DNA of 5,635 nucleotides from Vulcanimicrobiota bacterium (GTDB lineage Bacteria > Vulcanimicrobiota > Vulcanimicrobiia > Vulcanimicrobiales > Vulcanimicrobiaceae), in assembly GCA_030038335.1 (NCBI GenBank), contig JASHPC010000022.1, positions 1-5,635 of the forward strand, read 5' to 3'. Below, piece by piece: positions 5,365 to 5,635 of this stretch. Made by a program: the position numbers and the translations under genes. Positions within the stretch are counted from its first letter, which is position 1, and each line of letters starts with the position of its first letter. The notes below the pieces were generated by a model, which made no database searches, was not told the origin of the DNA, and saw nothing but the letters and a program-made list of their open reading frames with translations.

Positions 5365-5635
5365 TGAACGCGTTTCTGATACATGCCGAGTTTCTTGGGA
5401 GAGTGATCTCGAACGTCGCGCTCAACGCGATCTGGGAAGACGTCGCGATCCTCCTCGTACTGTGCGCGGTCTTCCGCGCTTTTCCGCGGGCAAGCGCCGC
5501 GACGCGCTACGCGGCATGGCTCGTCACCCTCTGTGCGGCGCTCGTCGTCCCGGTCGTCACGAGTCTGCCACGTCCTGCCGATCCGCCGCGTGCAGTGCAC
5601 GCGTCTGCAAGAATCACTCGCGTCGCGGAACCCGT
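5364..5635 (+). CDS. BlaR1/M56-type membrane sensor-peptidase, N-terminal part (partial)
   Basis: The visible 90 codons run off the end of the window. Start is ATG at 5364 overlapping the repressor stop, with AGGAG at 5351-5355 eight nt upstream; GTG at 5361 is a possible alternative. The protein begins with a short amphipathic stretch, then a membrane segment at about 23-40 (IWEDVAILLVLCAVFRAF), a basic ATRY turn, and a second segment at about 49-68. This N-terminal topology, an NA(I/L)W helix then an R-x-x-ATRY hairpin, is typical of BlaR1/MecR1-like M56 metallopeptidases. The M56 HExxH site would lie downstream and is not seen. Coupling to a BlaI-family gene is the main support. In such pairs the sensor's cytoplasmic protease domain relieves repression by BlaI when a ligand binds outside. 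Whether it carries a penicillin-binding sensor domain cannot be told. Confidence 0.8.
   Translation, partial: MNAFLIHAEFLGRVISNVALNAIWEDVAILLVLCAVFRAFPRASAATRYAAWLVTLCAALVVPVVTSLPRPADPPRAVHASARITRVAEP

Overview
The window is a GC-rich, densely coded bacterial segment. It carries the ends of two genes and seven complete genes, six of them on the plus strand. It suggests a motile bacterium: a FliO-like flagellar export protein lies upstream of a compact chemotaxis operon, cheY-cheC-cheA-cheW. The chemotaxis set is of the Thermotoga/Firmicutes type, because CheC is present and CheY is short and Thermotoga-like. A lipoprotein with a clear lipobox and seven Vgb-like propeller blades, plus a BlaI/M56 pair, fits several uncultured or deep-branching phyla. 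Candidatus Eremiobacterota (WPS-2) is a guess from general familiarity, not something shown by the sequence.

Layout. Positions 1-236 hold the C-terminal end of a TrpG/PabA-type glutamine amidotransferase. A small FliO-like membrane protein follows at 240-494. On the minus strand, 484-1524 encodes a lipoprotein predicted to fold as a seven-bladed beta-propeller of the virginiamycin B lyase (Vgb)-like repeat family; its 3' end overlaps the fliO 3' end by 11 bp. The divergent intergenic region (1525-1673) contains a plausible sigma-28 (FliA/SigD-type) promoter just upstream of cheY. Then come cheY (1674-2036), cheC (2033-2638, overlapping cheY by 4 bp), cheA (2677-4395) and cheW (4399-4863). After a 123-bp gap with a good -35 element and a perfect 6-4-6 inverted repeat, a BlaI/MecI-family repressor (4987-5364) is coupled to the start of a BlaR1/M56-type membrane protein that runs off the window.

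How the genes work together. CheW would couple receptors to the histidine kinase CheA. CheA phosphorylates CheY, which acts on the flagellar motor, and CheC, whose two phosphatase motifs are both intact, would dephosphorylate CheY-P. No receptor, CheR, CheB or CheD lies in the window, so these must be elsewhere if present. CheA appears to lack the P2 (CheY-docking) domain. The BlaI/BlaR1-like pair is a separate regulatory unit, probably autoregulated through the inverted repeat over its -35 element.

I found no mobile element, CRISPR array, tRNA or rRNA, and no stretch of more than 300 bases without a gene. Nothing here clearly amounts to a new system. The points most worth a second look are the P2-less CheA, the sigma-28 promoter, the BlaI operator and the isolated fliO next to an amidotransferase gene.
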